Of a stretch of DNA of 64,000 nucleotides, positions 13,513-25,900 are shown in pieces. The stretch's first letter is position 1, and each line of letters starts with the position of its first letter. A model generated the notes under the pieces. That model did not search any database. It saw only the letters and a list, made by a program, of their open reading frames with translations, and had not been told where the DNA came from. A program made the position numbers and the translations under genes. Source of the stretch: Liolophura sinensis. Its lineage: Eukaryota; Mollusca; Polyplacophora; Chitonida; Chitonidae. The stretch is from assembly GCF_032854445.1 (NCBI RefSeq), contig NC_088297.1, forward strand, positions 20,531,127-20,595,126, read 5' to 3'.

Positions 13513-14729
13513 GATGTCGTGATAATAGTTTTTGGGTTTCCTGCTTTTTTGTTATTACTACCTTTACATCGGAAATGCTGTTGACGCCTTGTATTCATCT
13601 CCTTGTGTTTTGTAAGGATTTATTATCACATCACTATACAATCCCATAAAGCACGGTCATGATTTAGCTCCTCCTTTACTTAGGACAGTCAATTTAGAAT
13701 ATGTACCTGGAAGTTTTCAAAAGGATATATGATAATGACTGAGCATATCGTTTATCAAGACTGTTTCTTCAGGATATAAGGCAATAATTGAGCATATCGT
13801 TTACCAAGACGTTTTCAAAGTATGCATCTAGTTCGAGCCATTTCAACTGCTGCCTTACGTCAGAAGATTCATCTGGTAAATGACGAGGAGCGGTGTAGTT
13901 TGCACTGAGCTGTGTCCTCTTGACCTCAGCAAATAAACTTAAGCGCCACCACAGAAATGAAATATTGGTAAGAACTGGCTAGATTACGAATGAAAGAAAT
14001 CAACAGAATGATGAGTACTTAGAGGAATGTGAGAATTATTGGTAGGGAAATGTCAGCTTTACCTCTCTTTGGAGAAACAAAATGCCAAAGTTACAGAATT
14101 TTGCGGAGGCAGTTTGCCCACTCATTTAAGTACGTTACCAAGCGGGTAGAATTAAGAGCTTTTATTTTGGGGTTAGAACTCGGAATCCTGTTGATTTCTG
14201 GCGTTTAATCCTTTAAGTGCAATTAGCAATATCGTCCCGAAAAAGAAAATCAAGGAATACGTGGGAGAGCATTTTATTGCGAAATACCTTTATGTAATGG
14301 ATTGTAGTCTGTGTAAAGGCTTATAAAAATGGTCCCAACGGCGCAGTTGAAGGGCTTTTTGCCGTCTAAATGAAAGGACCTTTGAATTTGGTTAAGAAGT
14401 TCATTTTGGACGCCCGAGGGAGATTTTCAGTACCAACACTGTAGCTTGATGTTAAGAATCTTGATATTTCAAATGTTAAACTGATCGATATTTGCTGCTT
14501 AAAACTTTATGCAGGTGTCCAGATTATGATTGGAGTATTCATTTTGCCTGAGCAGTTCAAGCATTCCTTATCTCCGCGTTTTAGCATTGATTCCAGCTAA
14601 CATTTGAGATGACATTCTGTTTGACATTTGAACAGATTTTCGGCAAGAAATTTAAGCCGTTATTCTATTTGAAGTTTAAGCAGTCATTCTGATCGGTGTT
14701 TGGGTGTTGATTCTGCTTAACATTTGAGT

Positions 14730-15061
14730 GAGTGAGTGAGTGAATGAGTGAGTTAGTGTGTTAGTGCTTGGGGTTTAAAGTCTCACTTAACAATTTTTTG
14801 GTCATATGACGACGAAGTCCTTTAAGTGTATGTAATGCGCCTCCTTGTTTCAGGACTGATTTCCACCGCTCTTTTATCTAGTGCTGCTTCACTTACCGAA
14901 GGCAAGTAAGCCGTCCCGCCCGAACCATTAACCATCAACCAGTCGTTGCATTATCCTCTTAATGCTGAACGCCAGGCGAGGAAGTTACAACACTTCCTCT
15001 GTTTTAAGGTCTTAGGTGTGACCCGACCCAGGATTCACCCTGGATCTCCCGCCCCCGAAGC
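14730..15061 (-). mobile_element. SINE-1 copy (5' truncated) with target-site duplication
   Basis: Minus-strand copy of the tRNA-headed SINE-1: its 3' tail (GAGTGAGTGAGTG, then CTTGGGGTTTAAAGTC) is at the left, its body follows, and the B-box region (reverse complement of GGATTCACCC) is near the right end. The first part of the tRNA head is missing. It is flanked by an exact 15-bp duplication, GCTTAACATTTGAGT, at 14715-14729 and 15062-15076; the duplicated sequence belongs to the surrounding minisatellite, so the SINE inserted into it. Confidence 0.92.
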
Positions 15062-15079
15062 GCTTAACATTTGAGTAGG

Positions 15080-16070
15080 CAGTTTGAACGATATTTGAAC
15101 AGATATCCTCTTTGTCATCTTACCAGACCCTCTCATTGGCATTTGACAAGATATTCGGACTGACTTTTCACTGGGCAGTTTTTTTTTTCAGTTTGTGCCA
15201 GGTATTTTGATTGACATTTAACTAGTTATTTTGACTGACATTTCCCCAGGAATTTTGAGTGACGTTTGACCAGGTATTTTGATTGAGATTTGACCTGTTA
15301 CTCTGCTTGACGTTTGACCTTGTACTCTGCTTGACATTTGACCAGGTATTCTTGTTGACATTTGACCAAGTATTCTGCGTGAGAGTTGGCCAAGTACTCT
15401 CCGTGACATTTGATCAAGTACTCTGCCTGACATTTGGCAAGTACGCTGCTTGAACATGCGCTCTGCGTGACATTGACCAGGGATTGTGCTTGACATTTGA
15501 CCAAGTACTCTGCGGGACATTTGATCAGGTATTCTGGTTGACATTTGACCACGTACTCTGCTTGACATTTGACCTTGTATTCTGCTTAGCATTTGGCCTA
15601 GTACTCTGGTTAGCATTTGGCCTGGTACCCTGCTTAGCATTTAGCCTAATACCCTGCTTAGCATTTACTAGGTAATCCTGCTTCACATTTGACCAGATAT
15701 TCTGCTTGAGATTTGAACAGGCATTCTCGTTCAAATCTGTCCGGACCTTATGGTTCATATCTGATCGGACCTTTTGGTTTACATCTGATCGGACCTTCTG
15801 GTTTACATCTGACCGGACCTTCTGGTTTACATCTGAGCGGACCTTCTGGTTCACACCTGACCGGACCTTCTGGTTTACATCTGACCGGACTTCCTGGTTT
15901 ACATCTGATCGGACCTTCTGGTTTACATCTGACCAGGCATTATGGTTCACATTTGATTAAGTATTGCCATTAACATTTTACCTAGTGCTCTGCTTTACAT
16001 TTGACCAAGTTATCCGGATTAACATTTGAGCAGAAATTCTGTTTGGCCTTTGTATAACCATTCTACTTAG
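15080..16070. repeat. 24-bp minisatellite, about 40 units
   Basis: Units such as TTGACATTTGACCAGGTATT plus CTGC. A homogenised sub-block at about 15740-15950 reads GATCGGACCTTCTGGTTTAC plus ATCT. Because 24 is a multiple of three, long ORFs of 8-residue repeats open on both strands (for example 15218-15640 and 15525-15950, minus; 15706-15960, plus). These are repeat artefacts. Diverged units extend left to about 14540, beyond the SINE-1 insertion. Confidence 0.93.
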
Positions 16071-19000
16071 TATCATTTAAACCGTTTTGTCCGACGTCTA
16101 TATAAAAACGGTCGTTCAACTTGGCAGTTGAGTGATAATTCAGGTAATAGACATTCTTTCAGTCCTTTGATGTTTGTGCTGAGATTCTGAAAACTTACAG
16201 ACATGCAGCAATAGCAGGACATTAAACAGTAACAGGACCCTTTGACATTTATTCAGGTCCAGTTATGAATCATCTTGCCGCTAGGAAAATCTTACATTTC
16301 ATAGATAATGAATTCGGCTTTTACGTTTGTCTTCATGCATGTTAAGTTTGAAAATGGTTCATTTTGATATGCGCTATATCCGACCGATTATTTGGGATGC
16401 AAAGGCGAGCATTTATCATTCTTACACTGGATATTATAACAGGTTCATTTGACACATTTTAACTTTATGAGCTCAAGATAGCTGAGGCGCTCCTTACTTA
16501 GCGCTCAGTTTCTATCCCATCCTCCTCTTTACGGAAAATCACTAACCTTGACAACCTGAAACAGCCCTTATAGTTGCCATACACTAATTCTCTAAGGCAT
16601 CAGAAATGTAGTCATATCAAAGCCTGCATTGGTAACAGTATTCCAAGTCATTTTTATCAAACCAACGTCCGCCATGTTTTGAATTCTAACCTTTGCAAGG
16701 TACGAGCTAGCTGTTTGAATGATAGATTGTTGACCAGTCTAATCAGATGACCAGAGTACCCTTATCAGACATGAAGGCAAAGCAAACAAATATAAAACAA
16801 AGTCTCTCAACGAAAACTCCAATGAGAAGAAATCTACGAACTGCCAGAACGTAACTTGGCAGACATTGGCGGAATTTCAGTTCAGGATATAGCGGAAAAT
16901 CAATTCAGAATATGGCAGAAATTCAATTCAGAACATGGCGGACGCTGGATTGACTTTTGGATTAAAAGTTTAAACGGCTGGATTGCTGTTAACAGATCTA
17001 GGAAATCAGTGTATACCAAATATGAAGACGCGTTTCAGTTTTGAAGGCTACTGGAGTGTTCCGTGTGGAGTAACATGTAGATATCACAAGGCCAGAGTGC
17101 TACGTAAGGACCGCCTAAGTCGACTTTAGCCGGCATACATGAAATGTTAGCGGTGTTAAACTGGATAATTCAAGCTTCAAATGAACAATATATGAAGTTT
17201 GATTTTTTTTTAAAAAACGGGTCTGAAAAATCCATGTACCTCTTTGTACTATAAGCTGTGTATTTGCTTTGGAGATACAGCTGATAAGCTCCGACCGAAA
17301 GTACATGTTGGCAGTGAAGGCTGACTGAAGCTACATCTTTGTGACTCAGGTATTACTGCCTCACTTAGGTTTGTTGAGTCTACCAGGACATCGGCTTTCC
17401 TTCTAAGTACCTCAGACCTGTGTTCTCTGGGTTCCTCTCCTCGCAATGCTGTATCTGTTCTTTTCATTTCGAAAGGGCTGTTTTTCTTTTTGCCAGTTCA
17501 ACACGGCGCCTTAAAATAGTTCCCAGTTAAAGTTGCAAGTGCTGGTTTTAAGTGTATACACCTCAGGCATAGGTCCGATTGACTAACACTTCTGTGTGGA
17601 CGCGCGCGTGCTTGGTGGAGGGTTACGAATGGGGGTGTCGCTTATCATCAGCTAGCCAGGAATCAATTTCCGAGGCAGGTTTTTTGAGAAACTTGATGTC
17701 TGGGATAACACTCTCATGAATGACCTTTAGTTCCGAGCTAATTTAGATCTTCCAACACGCGATGAGCTCACCAGCGCGGACGTGACAGAAACACTCGTTA
17801 TTCTTATCTGCGCGTTTCAGTATCTCAGGCTGCAAATCAGCTGTGCAAGTTTGGGGAGAGATTTTTTTTTTTTTTTTTTAGGAAAAGTTGAGATTGTTGA
17901 GAGAAACTAGCTACTGATCTTTTCTGGCTCGAAATGGGTACTCCAAGTGGATATGGGACATCGTAAAGCTTACACCGACGTAGTACAGTAAATCAGTCAG
18001 TCAAAAAACTTCGTCGAACATTTGAACAGTTTGATGTACGATTTTCTTTCTGCTCGCATTTTAAAACTGCCTACAGTTTTTCATGTAATTGTATGTTTGT
18101 GAAAAGTACTCTTGATAACTAATAACCCACAAATCCTGATTTGCTTACTCCCGATTCACTGCAAAAACCGCGCAATTGTTTATAACCACGTCATCAAAGG
18201 TTTGTTCTGCTAAGAAGGATTGGGAAAACCATCCCTGGTCCAATTCACTGCAAAGACGCCATCAATGTTTTAAAAGCCATGTGATCCGACTGCGATATAT
18301 CAATGGGCAAAGGTGTCTTGTATTAAGAACGATAGACAAAACGATCACCAATGAAAAGCCAAACAGGCACCAATCTAGTTCACCACAAAACTCCACTTTT
18401 GTATAAGAATCACGTGATCGACTGCAATTTCTCGCGCTTTCTCGAATTGTTCTTGATACTGAGACCGACAGACAAAACAAGCGGCAGTCAATCATATCCT
18501 TGCGCAAGTCGATAGTCTCATAAGCCATCTGGAAGAGCCATATTGATGTTAAAAACACCAGGTGTTATCTGTGGGATTGTATACGCCGACAGGTGAGCCA
18601 TTTGAGAGGCTTATTTCACGCGCCTTAATGGTATCTGACATCACCTGGTCACTTTGTTCCTAGATGACAGGTCATAACTCTTTACCTTGAAAATTAGACT
18701 TCCTTTGATGTTGTCTTGGGAGTTTTAAAGACCTCCGAGATTGAAGAATTGCCTAATATAATGCGATTGTGAATACTGACATTTAACAGATGAGTGCTAT
18801 AGTTTATCCTTAGTACTCAAACACGGGCGCCTTTTTGTACGTTGGATTTCAAAGATATATAATTCTTCTTGCGTTTTTTTATATTCGAACTGCATGTGGA
18901 GCCCAATCGCAGACAACTGGATGGCACTGAATTATACTTCGATGTGAAACTGTTTCATACAATACAGTTTGACAAATATTTTCAAGAAATAAAAACTTTG

Positions 19001-20060
19001 TTATAGCTTTGGAGACATGTAAATCATCAGTGTGGCGGTAAGCTGTAGAATCAGCCCTCTGGTGGACAATGACACGTAGCTCCGTCTTGCCATGTCCTCT
19101 AACCTCGACATAATTCATTTTCCATATTACTGAAGATTATACACATTATTGTAATACTCGAGGCATTTTGTACTTGGTTTGTTGTATAATTTTGGGCAAG
19201 CTTGCCCTAAATGCAGTGATATGATTAGATGGTATTTTTAGCATTAGTAATATGGTTGCAGAAAGTGGCAGGCAGGTCGTTGCCCATTGGTTATGATAGC
19301 AATCGCTGGAACACACGACGTGGTGGCTGAGTCCTGGACGCCCATTTTGGTCGACGGCAGGTATACGAATGTCTGTTTTGACGCATAGATTGCATGGGGA
19401 ATCATCCACATTCCCTGCCTAATAGCGTTCCTAATGCCATTTGGATAATATGAAAGTCGTTGGAAATAACTTGCCTTTCTACTAGTATTGCATACTCCTT
19501 AAGATCGCTCCACTGCCGACGAAAAACAAAAGGGTTAAAGTCGTCTAATATTTGCCCAAAGTGGTTTATTCTGCTTCCTCTTCTCGAAAACCTGTCTGCC
19601 TTAGTGAAAAGCTCTTGAGTACGGCGTAAATAAATAAATATGTAAGAGATGTGGTCTGAGGTCATTATTTTGTGGACGTCTCCTTACATATCACGTCATA
19701 GCACTAAACACACCATCTGCAGCATGATAAGGCAGAGTGCCAGCAGGGATGCATTAGGCCTGGTCGCTGTTTCGTGAAGAACAGCTATAGGCTCCAAGAA
19801 GTTCTTTGAACCTCATGGAACCGGATCTCGATGCTATCCTTTAGCTGAAACCGGGCCAAGTTTGATTTATAAACAAGTACACGAGCATTGCATTTATACG
19901 TCTTAGTCTGCTTGGTTTCCAGGCAGTACACGTATATGCTGTGTGTATGTCTTACATATTTATATATGTATATATAAAGTCGCTGATTGTATCATTCAAG
20001 CCAACCTAATCTTAATATCTTAATCGTTTTTATTAAGATCCGCTGCGCTACAAAACTATA

Positions 20061-20126
20061 TTGTCATATGACTGAAAAATTGTTAAGTATGACGTTAAAC
20101 CCCAAGCACTCAATCGCACTCACTCA
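20061..20126 (+). mobile_element. SINE-1 3' tail fragment
   Basis: TTGTCATATGACTGAAAAAT, then TGTTAAGTATGACGTTAAAC and CCCAAGCACTCA: the conserved SINE-1 tail alone, as expected for a severe 5' truncation. Confidence 0.85.
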
Positions 20127-21155
20127 AAGCTATATTGTCGACTTATTAAACAGATGATAACTTTCAAGCCAACATAGGTTCACGACAAACCTTTTCATGA
20201 TGAAAGTTTTAATTTATCATGCTAATTACATGTATCGTCACATGAGCTCTACACAACAGACGATACTTTTAGAGGATGCTGTTTACATGCGACAGGATTG
20301 GCTCTGAACATTGAGATGTGCTGAGAGACATAAGGCCTATGTCAGATAGACAAGGAGCTGAAACCAAAGTTGGGTTAGAACCTCATAAATATGAATTGTG
20401 AAACTTAAAACTCTCTGCGATATTGTTCAAACAATTTCTGGAAACTCAGGAGTACGGAATTTTTGAGGATCCCACTATTTCGTCTTGAATCATATTTCTC
20501 CTCTAAGCGTGTTTCGCCTGTATATATATTTCGCCTTTAAGTATATTTTGCCTTTAAACACATATTGCCTTTACGCACACAAGTAGGAGAAAAGCAGTTA
20601 AACTGGACGGTTATGTGGAGATTCTGGTTCAAAATGATTATTGTGGTGGGCATGAACTCAATACAGTGTAACTTTAACCCATGTAAGTGGTTTATTTTTA
20701 AACATGCTGTATTTGTGGAGATGAATTAAGTGCCTTGTGCAATTGCGAATTTATTTAATGACCCAGGTGTTTTTTCGTATGCAAAACTACGTCATCAACC
20801 TTGTAAGTTAGGCCTAATATCTGTTAAGATTTGACACAAATTCGATGATCTGTTTTAACACTGTTATATCGTTCGCAGTGAGAATTCTCCTAGCACAACC
20901 TGAATCCACTATACATAGGAAGTACTCCGTACGCTACAGCGTTATAGTGTATGTTGGTTTTCGTTTGGCTTTACACAGGCTTTAGTGATCTATTTTTAGC
21001 GCTTTATTAGAAGTACATGGATTCTTGTGCCGGGATTCTTTTAATTAAGCAATGAAAGAAGCCGTGTTTAAGCTCATAACGTAACTTTGTTCTTTTCGCT
21101 CGGCTAAAAAGAAATAACAACCTAGAACGTGTGCAACTCAGCGTGATTGAAGTTG

Positions 21156-21331
21156 TAACATCTCTGCTTAAAATCACGTATTACTTTTTTCTCTCGTACA
21201 GTCCTGTGAAGTGTGCCTGCCTTTGTCTTGTACGATGAGTTTTCTGCTGTCATTGAAGTTTGTTTGGGACAGCTGCCCGTGGCTAATGACGGCTGTTTAG
21301 ATTTGTAGATAGCCAGAGACTGACTTCCACT
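21156..21331 (-). CDS. orphan exon-like ORF (hypothetical)
   Basis: Minus-strand open frame containing NPSGSQSLAIYKSKQPSLA and ending near TVREKK. It is preceded by a possible acceptor (GGTGTTAG) and followed by a possible donor (GTAATAC). The composition is plausible for a disordered, basic protein segment, but there is no domain or neighbouring exon. Probably chance or an isolated exon of an unrecognised gene. Confidence 0.15.
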
Positions 21332-22921
21332 CGGGTTTACTAACACCGCTTATAAATAGACCGGGGGTAATGCAAACTAGGTTAGCGTCGCCCTCCTCGC
21401 AGGGGGGGCCTCTAATACGCTCACAACATGACTTGGCCCAAGTTCATATCCACACCCTCCATGTAGATGAAGCTGACAGCGCACTATGTGCCATTTATGT
21501 CAATGTCACATTTTCACTTAAACAGGCGTTACACGTTCGATTTCAACATTTTAGTTATATACAGACTGCAGCCCATAAAAAACTTTAAACTGTTGAGTAT
21601 CGTCGTGTGGTAATGAAATATGGGAATGGAGTTTGTTAAGAAATGTCTGGAAATTAAAAATTTGATACTGATAGGTGTTTGTGAAGTTTGAGTATGAAGT
21701 TTGATTATGAAGGGTGATAATGCAGTTTGATTTTAAGGGTTGATAATGAAGTTTGAATGATAAATCACTATTATATTTCATCATTATGTAAATCATGATC
21801 AGAATGTCACCATTTAACACCAGTTCCGTAATCTTCCTGTCTTCCTGTCGGGTCGTGGAGTGGTGCAAATCGTAAGCAGTGATAAAAGTTGTCGACAAAA
21901 CGTGTATGGAGAACGAAGCCGGGGTTAAATCGTAAAGGTATACATTTATACTTCCATGACAAATCAAAGATACAAAAAATGAAAAACAACCACATCACTG
22001 CATCTATTAATTGATATCTAGTGGCATGGAACCACCGGTGAAGGAAAACGAACCATTTAAGGAAAATGGCGATTGATGACCTCCTGCAGTGATCCCAATT
22101 TAGACAAGCCATTAGTCTTTGAACATAAATAGTTAATCAATTAGACACCAAACATTCAAGCTTACATTTGAGTATAAAAAAACGATGGTGGTTTTGAATA
22201 CTTTGCCTTGAGAAATGAAATTAAACGGGAATTTATCCAGGGGAGAAAATGTAGATTATATCCTTGAGGGCATCGTGCGTTGTAATTGTCACAAACATTT
22301 ATGTTGTTGTGCGCCCATGATGAAATATTACCGCTGACCACAAAGCTCTTGTTGGCTTCATTTGGTTAAGTTGACACCGTTCTCAGTTGTTTTGTCTGGG
22401 TCCCTCAACAAAGGGATCCCCTAGAGCGAGAGCAACTGTCTACTTCCTGTTAGGAAATGTTCTTCTGTTGTCCCTGAAATGAGAACTTGATTCATGTGAA
22501 TGTCCATCCTCCCTGTCTGAACAGTGTCAAATCGCAAACTCTTTTCGTCTACTCGCTGTCGAACACGTGTTTATCGCTTGCATTTAGTTCACAGTTTCCT
22601 TATTTACAATATATTTTCATCAAACCATCCCTTTATCACTTACTCATACACTATACATTCATCTATACACTCAGGCCCCAATCCCTTATTTTAAAGAAGA
22701 CCACTCATAAAACGATGACGTCACACACATGTATCCATAGTAACAGGTTCGCGGTGTGTGTCAGCCGTGTTATTTCGTGAGTTAAGCACAAATCCCAGCT
22801 CTTTGCGATAAACGTCTGAACTATTAACACAGGCTGTCGATGACTACGATACTTACATAAAGATAGATCTTTGTGGGAGGAAAGCAGATAATTTGTAAGG
22901 CTCTTCGTGGATATACGCATC

Positions 22922-22963
22922 ATGCCGGTCTTTGGGAAACGTCGGTCTGTCTCCATAAGCGAG
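22922..22963 (+). CDS. calmodulin-like gene, candidate exon 1
   Basis: Encodes MPVFGKRRSVSISE and ends at the donor GAG/GTAATG in phase 0, which fits exon 2. The ATG has an A at -3 and an in-frame TAA lies upstream at 22889-22891 with no other ATG between, which decides the start. It is short and has no homology signal of its own, so a different first exon remains possible. Confidence 0.5.
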
Positions 22964-25900
22964 GTAATGTGCAGCTTTTCTGTATGTTTCCTCTTTGTTT
23001 CCGCTGTGGTCAAATCTACTTTTCTGTTTGGGTATACTGAGTCCAGGTCATTGAACGGCATTTTGATCGTGGCAATCGGAACAGGCACGTAGGCCTGATC
23101 CTTGTACATCATTGTACTATTCTCGTTGGTTTCTTCATCACGTCAACACATCAGCCTGAGCCAAGCCATTAACACTATATTTGTCTAATAAAGCTGATGA
23201 CTCTTGAATTACAGCACTGAGCCACCATCGTTGCTAGATTTTACATCAGTCAGTCAGATTTTTTTTATGTCTTATTTGCTCCAAGTGAAATTCGCTCATG
23301 TTCCAATGAAATCGCCATGTAATTTCTGAAGACGGCGCTTTACAAATGTTTACGAACATACTTGTTTTTCACTTTATTACTTTTCAGCTGGCGTCTTAAA
23401 CTTGAAAACTTCATATATGAATAATTAGATATTACCTATAACAATGTTTGCAGTTCATAGCAACTTATTGTTTGACTGAATTATACGTCAAGCAAATATA
23501 GATCCTGTAATACCGACTTTTTTATCTTACATGGTATTGCCAAATTATAGATTCGATATTGGGCGACACGCCATGGTAGCCTGCATTGAATGCCAACAGA
23601 TGACAATAATTGCAGGCCAAATTCCACATAGTTCGATGAAATATGACGTCTAGTATTGCTGCATTTTATAATGACAGGAATAATAAACCTAACTATGACA
23701 ATTTTTGAGAGTGACTAATACAGGCCAAATCGTCGAAATGTAACAACGGTTCAAAATGTGAGCAAATTGTTTGACAATGTACGTCAGATGCCAAATTTGA
23801 CCGGCCCGGATAGCACAGTTGGTAGAGCGTCCGCTTCGGGACCGGTAGATCCAGGATCAATCCTTGGTCGAGTCACACCTAAGACTTTAAAAGAGGAAGT
23901 TGTAACTTCCTCGCTTGGCGTTCAGCATGAAGGGGATAGTGCAACGACTGGTTGACCCGTATCAGTATAATGGCTCGGACGGGGCGGCTTACTTGCCTTC
24001 GGTAAGTCGTCTCAGTGATGCAGCACATACACTAAGTCTTGTATGTGACAGTGTATTTTAAAATGTGTGCTATTGTTGTTGCAGTCGTCAAAATCGAAGA
24101 ACAAGAAAAAGCAGAAGGATACGTCACGACTGCACTCACCAGAGGGCGCTTCCGTCTCAGATATAGAGAGTTTCAACAGCGACATGTCGACCAAAAACGG
24201 CTTCACGGACAAAGAGACGTTAGGTAAGACTGACCAATTAAAAGGCAGTATACATTAAGCTTTTAATAATACCACTTTCTGAATTCCATTGTGTCCACGT
24301 GATGCAATGAAATGCTATGGTTGGCGGAAAAAAGTGCCCGGCATTAACCACCGGCCTTTAGTAAGTTATAGACGAACATTTCCACATGTGGCGTACACAT
24401 ATGCACATAAAGGGCTTAGTGGTTTTCAGCGAACGTTAGACTACACACAAATTATTGTACGAGCGTCATCGAGTGTTCATTGTCACCAAGTCCCCACAAA
24501 CGGGGTACACTTAGGTAATGCAGGTATTATTGAAGGAGATACTGTACAAGGTCAGGCAGTGATATAATCGATATATTACTGATTGTTAAACCGAAATAAC
24601 CGAAATAAGAAAAAAACACAAGAACACAATGGTAATGTGGTCTAACGGAAACCTTGTGCAAGAGGATTGGATTGATTTAGATAAAACGTGTATGAGTCCT
24701 TTCTTGCCAAACTTAAAATTTTCTTAATGCATAACGACTATCGTAAACAGGATTTTCCAGGTTGAAAAAAAATAAACATCGGTATGCCGAGGGTGTTTTG
24801 CAAAAAAAAACGATGGTATGTAGGATATGGCCGGCTTTGTAAGCTTTCCACGGTGCTAACTGGAATTCACCCAAAATTCATCGCATTTTCTGGCATGATC
24901 ATACAGTGATGATGAAAAACTGTAACACTGTATCTACCCGTGATACCCGTCTGATATGATACAGACAGAACTGCTTAACAAGCCACTGAGTGTGACACAG
25001 CAAGTGCAACCACAAGCCTATACCTTCAGTTTGTCATAACTTAGACCGACACTGAGTGCAGGATTAAGCTCTTTCAGTTTGTGTTATCAGATTGCCAGAA
25101 TCGCGTAAAACAGTATAGTGAGTCGTGGGCTAATGGTTAGAGGTGATTGTCATTCAATCCCTACAGGGCACATGAGATGCAGGTTAAATCCCGGCCTTGG
25201 GCAGGAAATTTGCATCCCCCCAACACCCCCCCCCCCACCTGTCACTTTTCCTGCATGGGGCCTTGGTGGCAATATTCTGTCCACAGTACGTGTAGGTCGG
25301 CTTACATGGTCTTTCTTGAACTTTGATCGATTTGTGGGTAAATATCTTTGAATATCATGAGGGAAAGTTCACCGTTTAGTAGTCAGAGGTCAGTGGTTTA
25401 CTCTTAGGCACCGTTGTTTTCACCAGCGATAAAATAGGGACAACATGATATAGGTGAAATATGTTTTAGTACTACGTAAGACCATAATCAAATAAATATA
25501 CCAAAAGCTGCAAAGACTTGTTAAGCTTCTCTGGCGTTTTTTTTTTTATAACCGATTTAATAGTATACGTGCAATCCCAACCGAATTTGTTACATTGTGA
25601 TTATTTCGGGACTATTTCGGAAAACAATTGTAAGCACGAATGAGAATCCATGCTCATTCAAGATGCTGTCATTCTAACTCTTCTGCTCAGCATAATCTCT
25701 GCTTAGAATTCTGTGATTGACATATTATTAAAAGCTTAGTGATTCGGGTTCGAACTCTGTATCTATTATCCATAAATCGTAATATTAAAAAGAAGCAGAT
25801 TCTTTATAATAAAGTGTATATGATATAAAAAAATGGTCAAGTCCAGCTCATGCTGGCTTCCCCTCCGTCTGTACGTGGAAAGGTCTGTCGGCAACCTGCG

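Larger units (their letters stand above)
9470..14535. other. gene-poor region, no supportable gene
   Basis: AT-rich, with low-complexity patches: a G-rich run at 10277-10320, a C-run at 12789-12808, and two imperfect local duplications (13012-13128 and 13730-13805). A minus-strand fragment of the CAAATAAATA-tailed SINE lies at 13434-13512. ORFs of 139 aa (12717-13136, minus) and 145 aa (12781-13218, plus) overlap the C-run and the 13-kb duplication and carry no domain signal. Confidence 0.45.
16071..22921. other. gene-poor region upstream of the calmodulin-like gene
   Basis: No confident gene. A short 24-bp triplication (TTCAGAA(T/C)ATGGC motif) lies at 16868-16940, a poly-T tract at 17862-17880, three diverged copies of a block starting TTCACTGCAAA or TTCACCACAAA at about 18154, 18244 and 18379, and a SINE-1 tail at 20061-20126. 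Minus-strand ORFs at 17249-17467, 19402-19665 and 21122-21346 look mildly protein-like but match no family I recognise. Confidence 0.45.

Noticed and set aside
15218-15960. 140-aa ORFs of octapeptide repeats on both strands
   Set aside because: Artefact of the 24-bp minisatellite; no start context, splice site or non-repeat domain.
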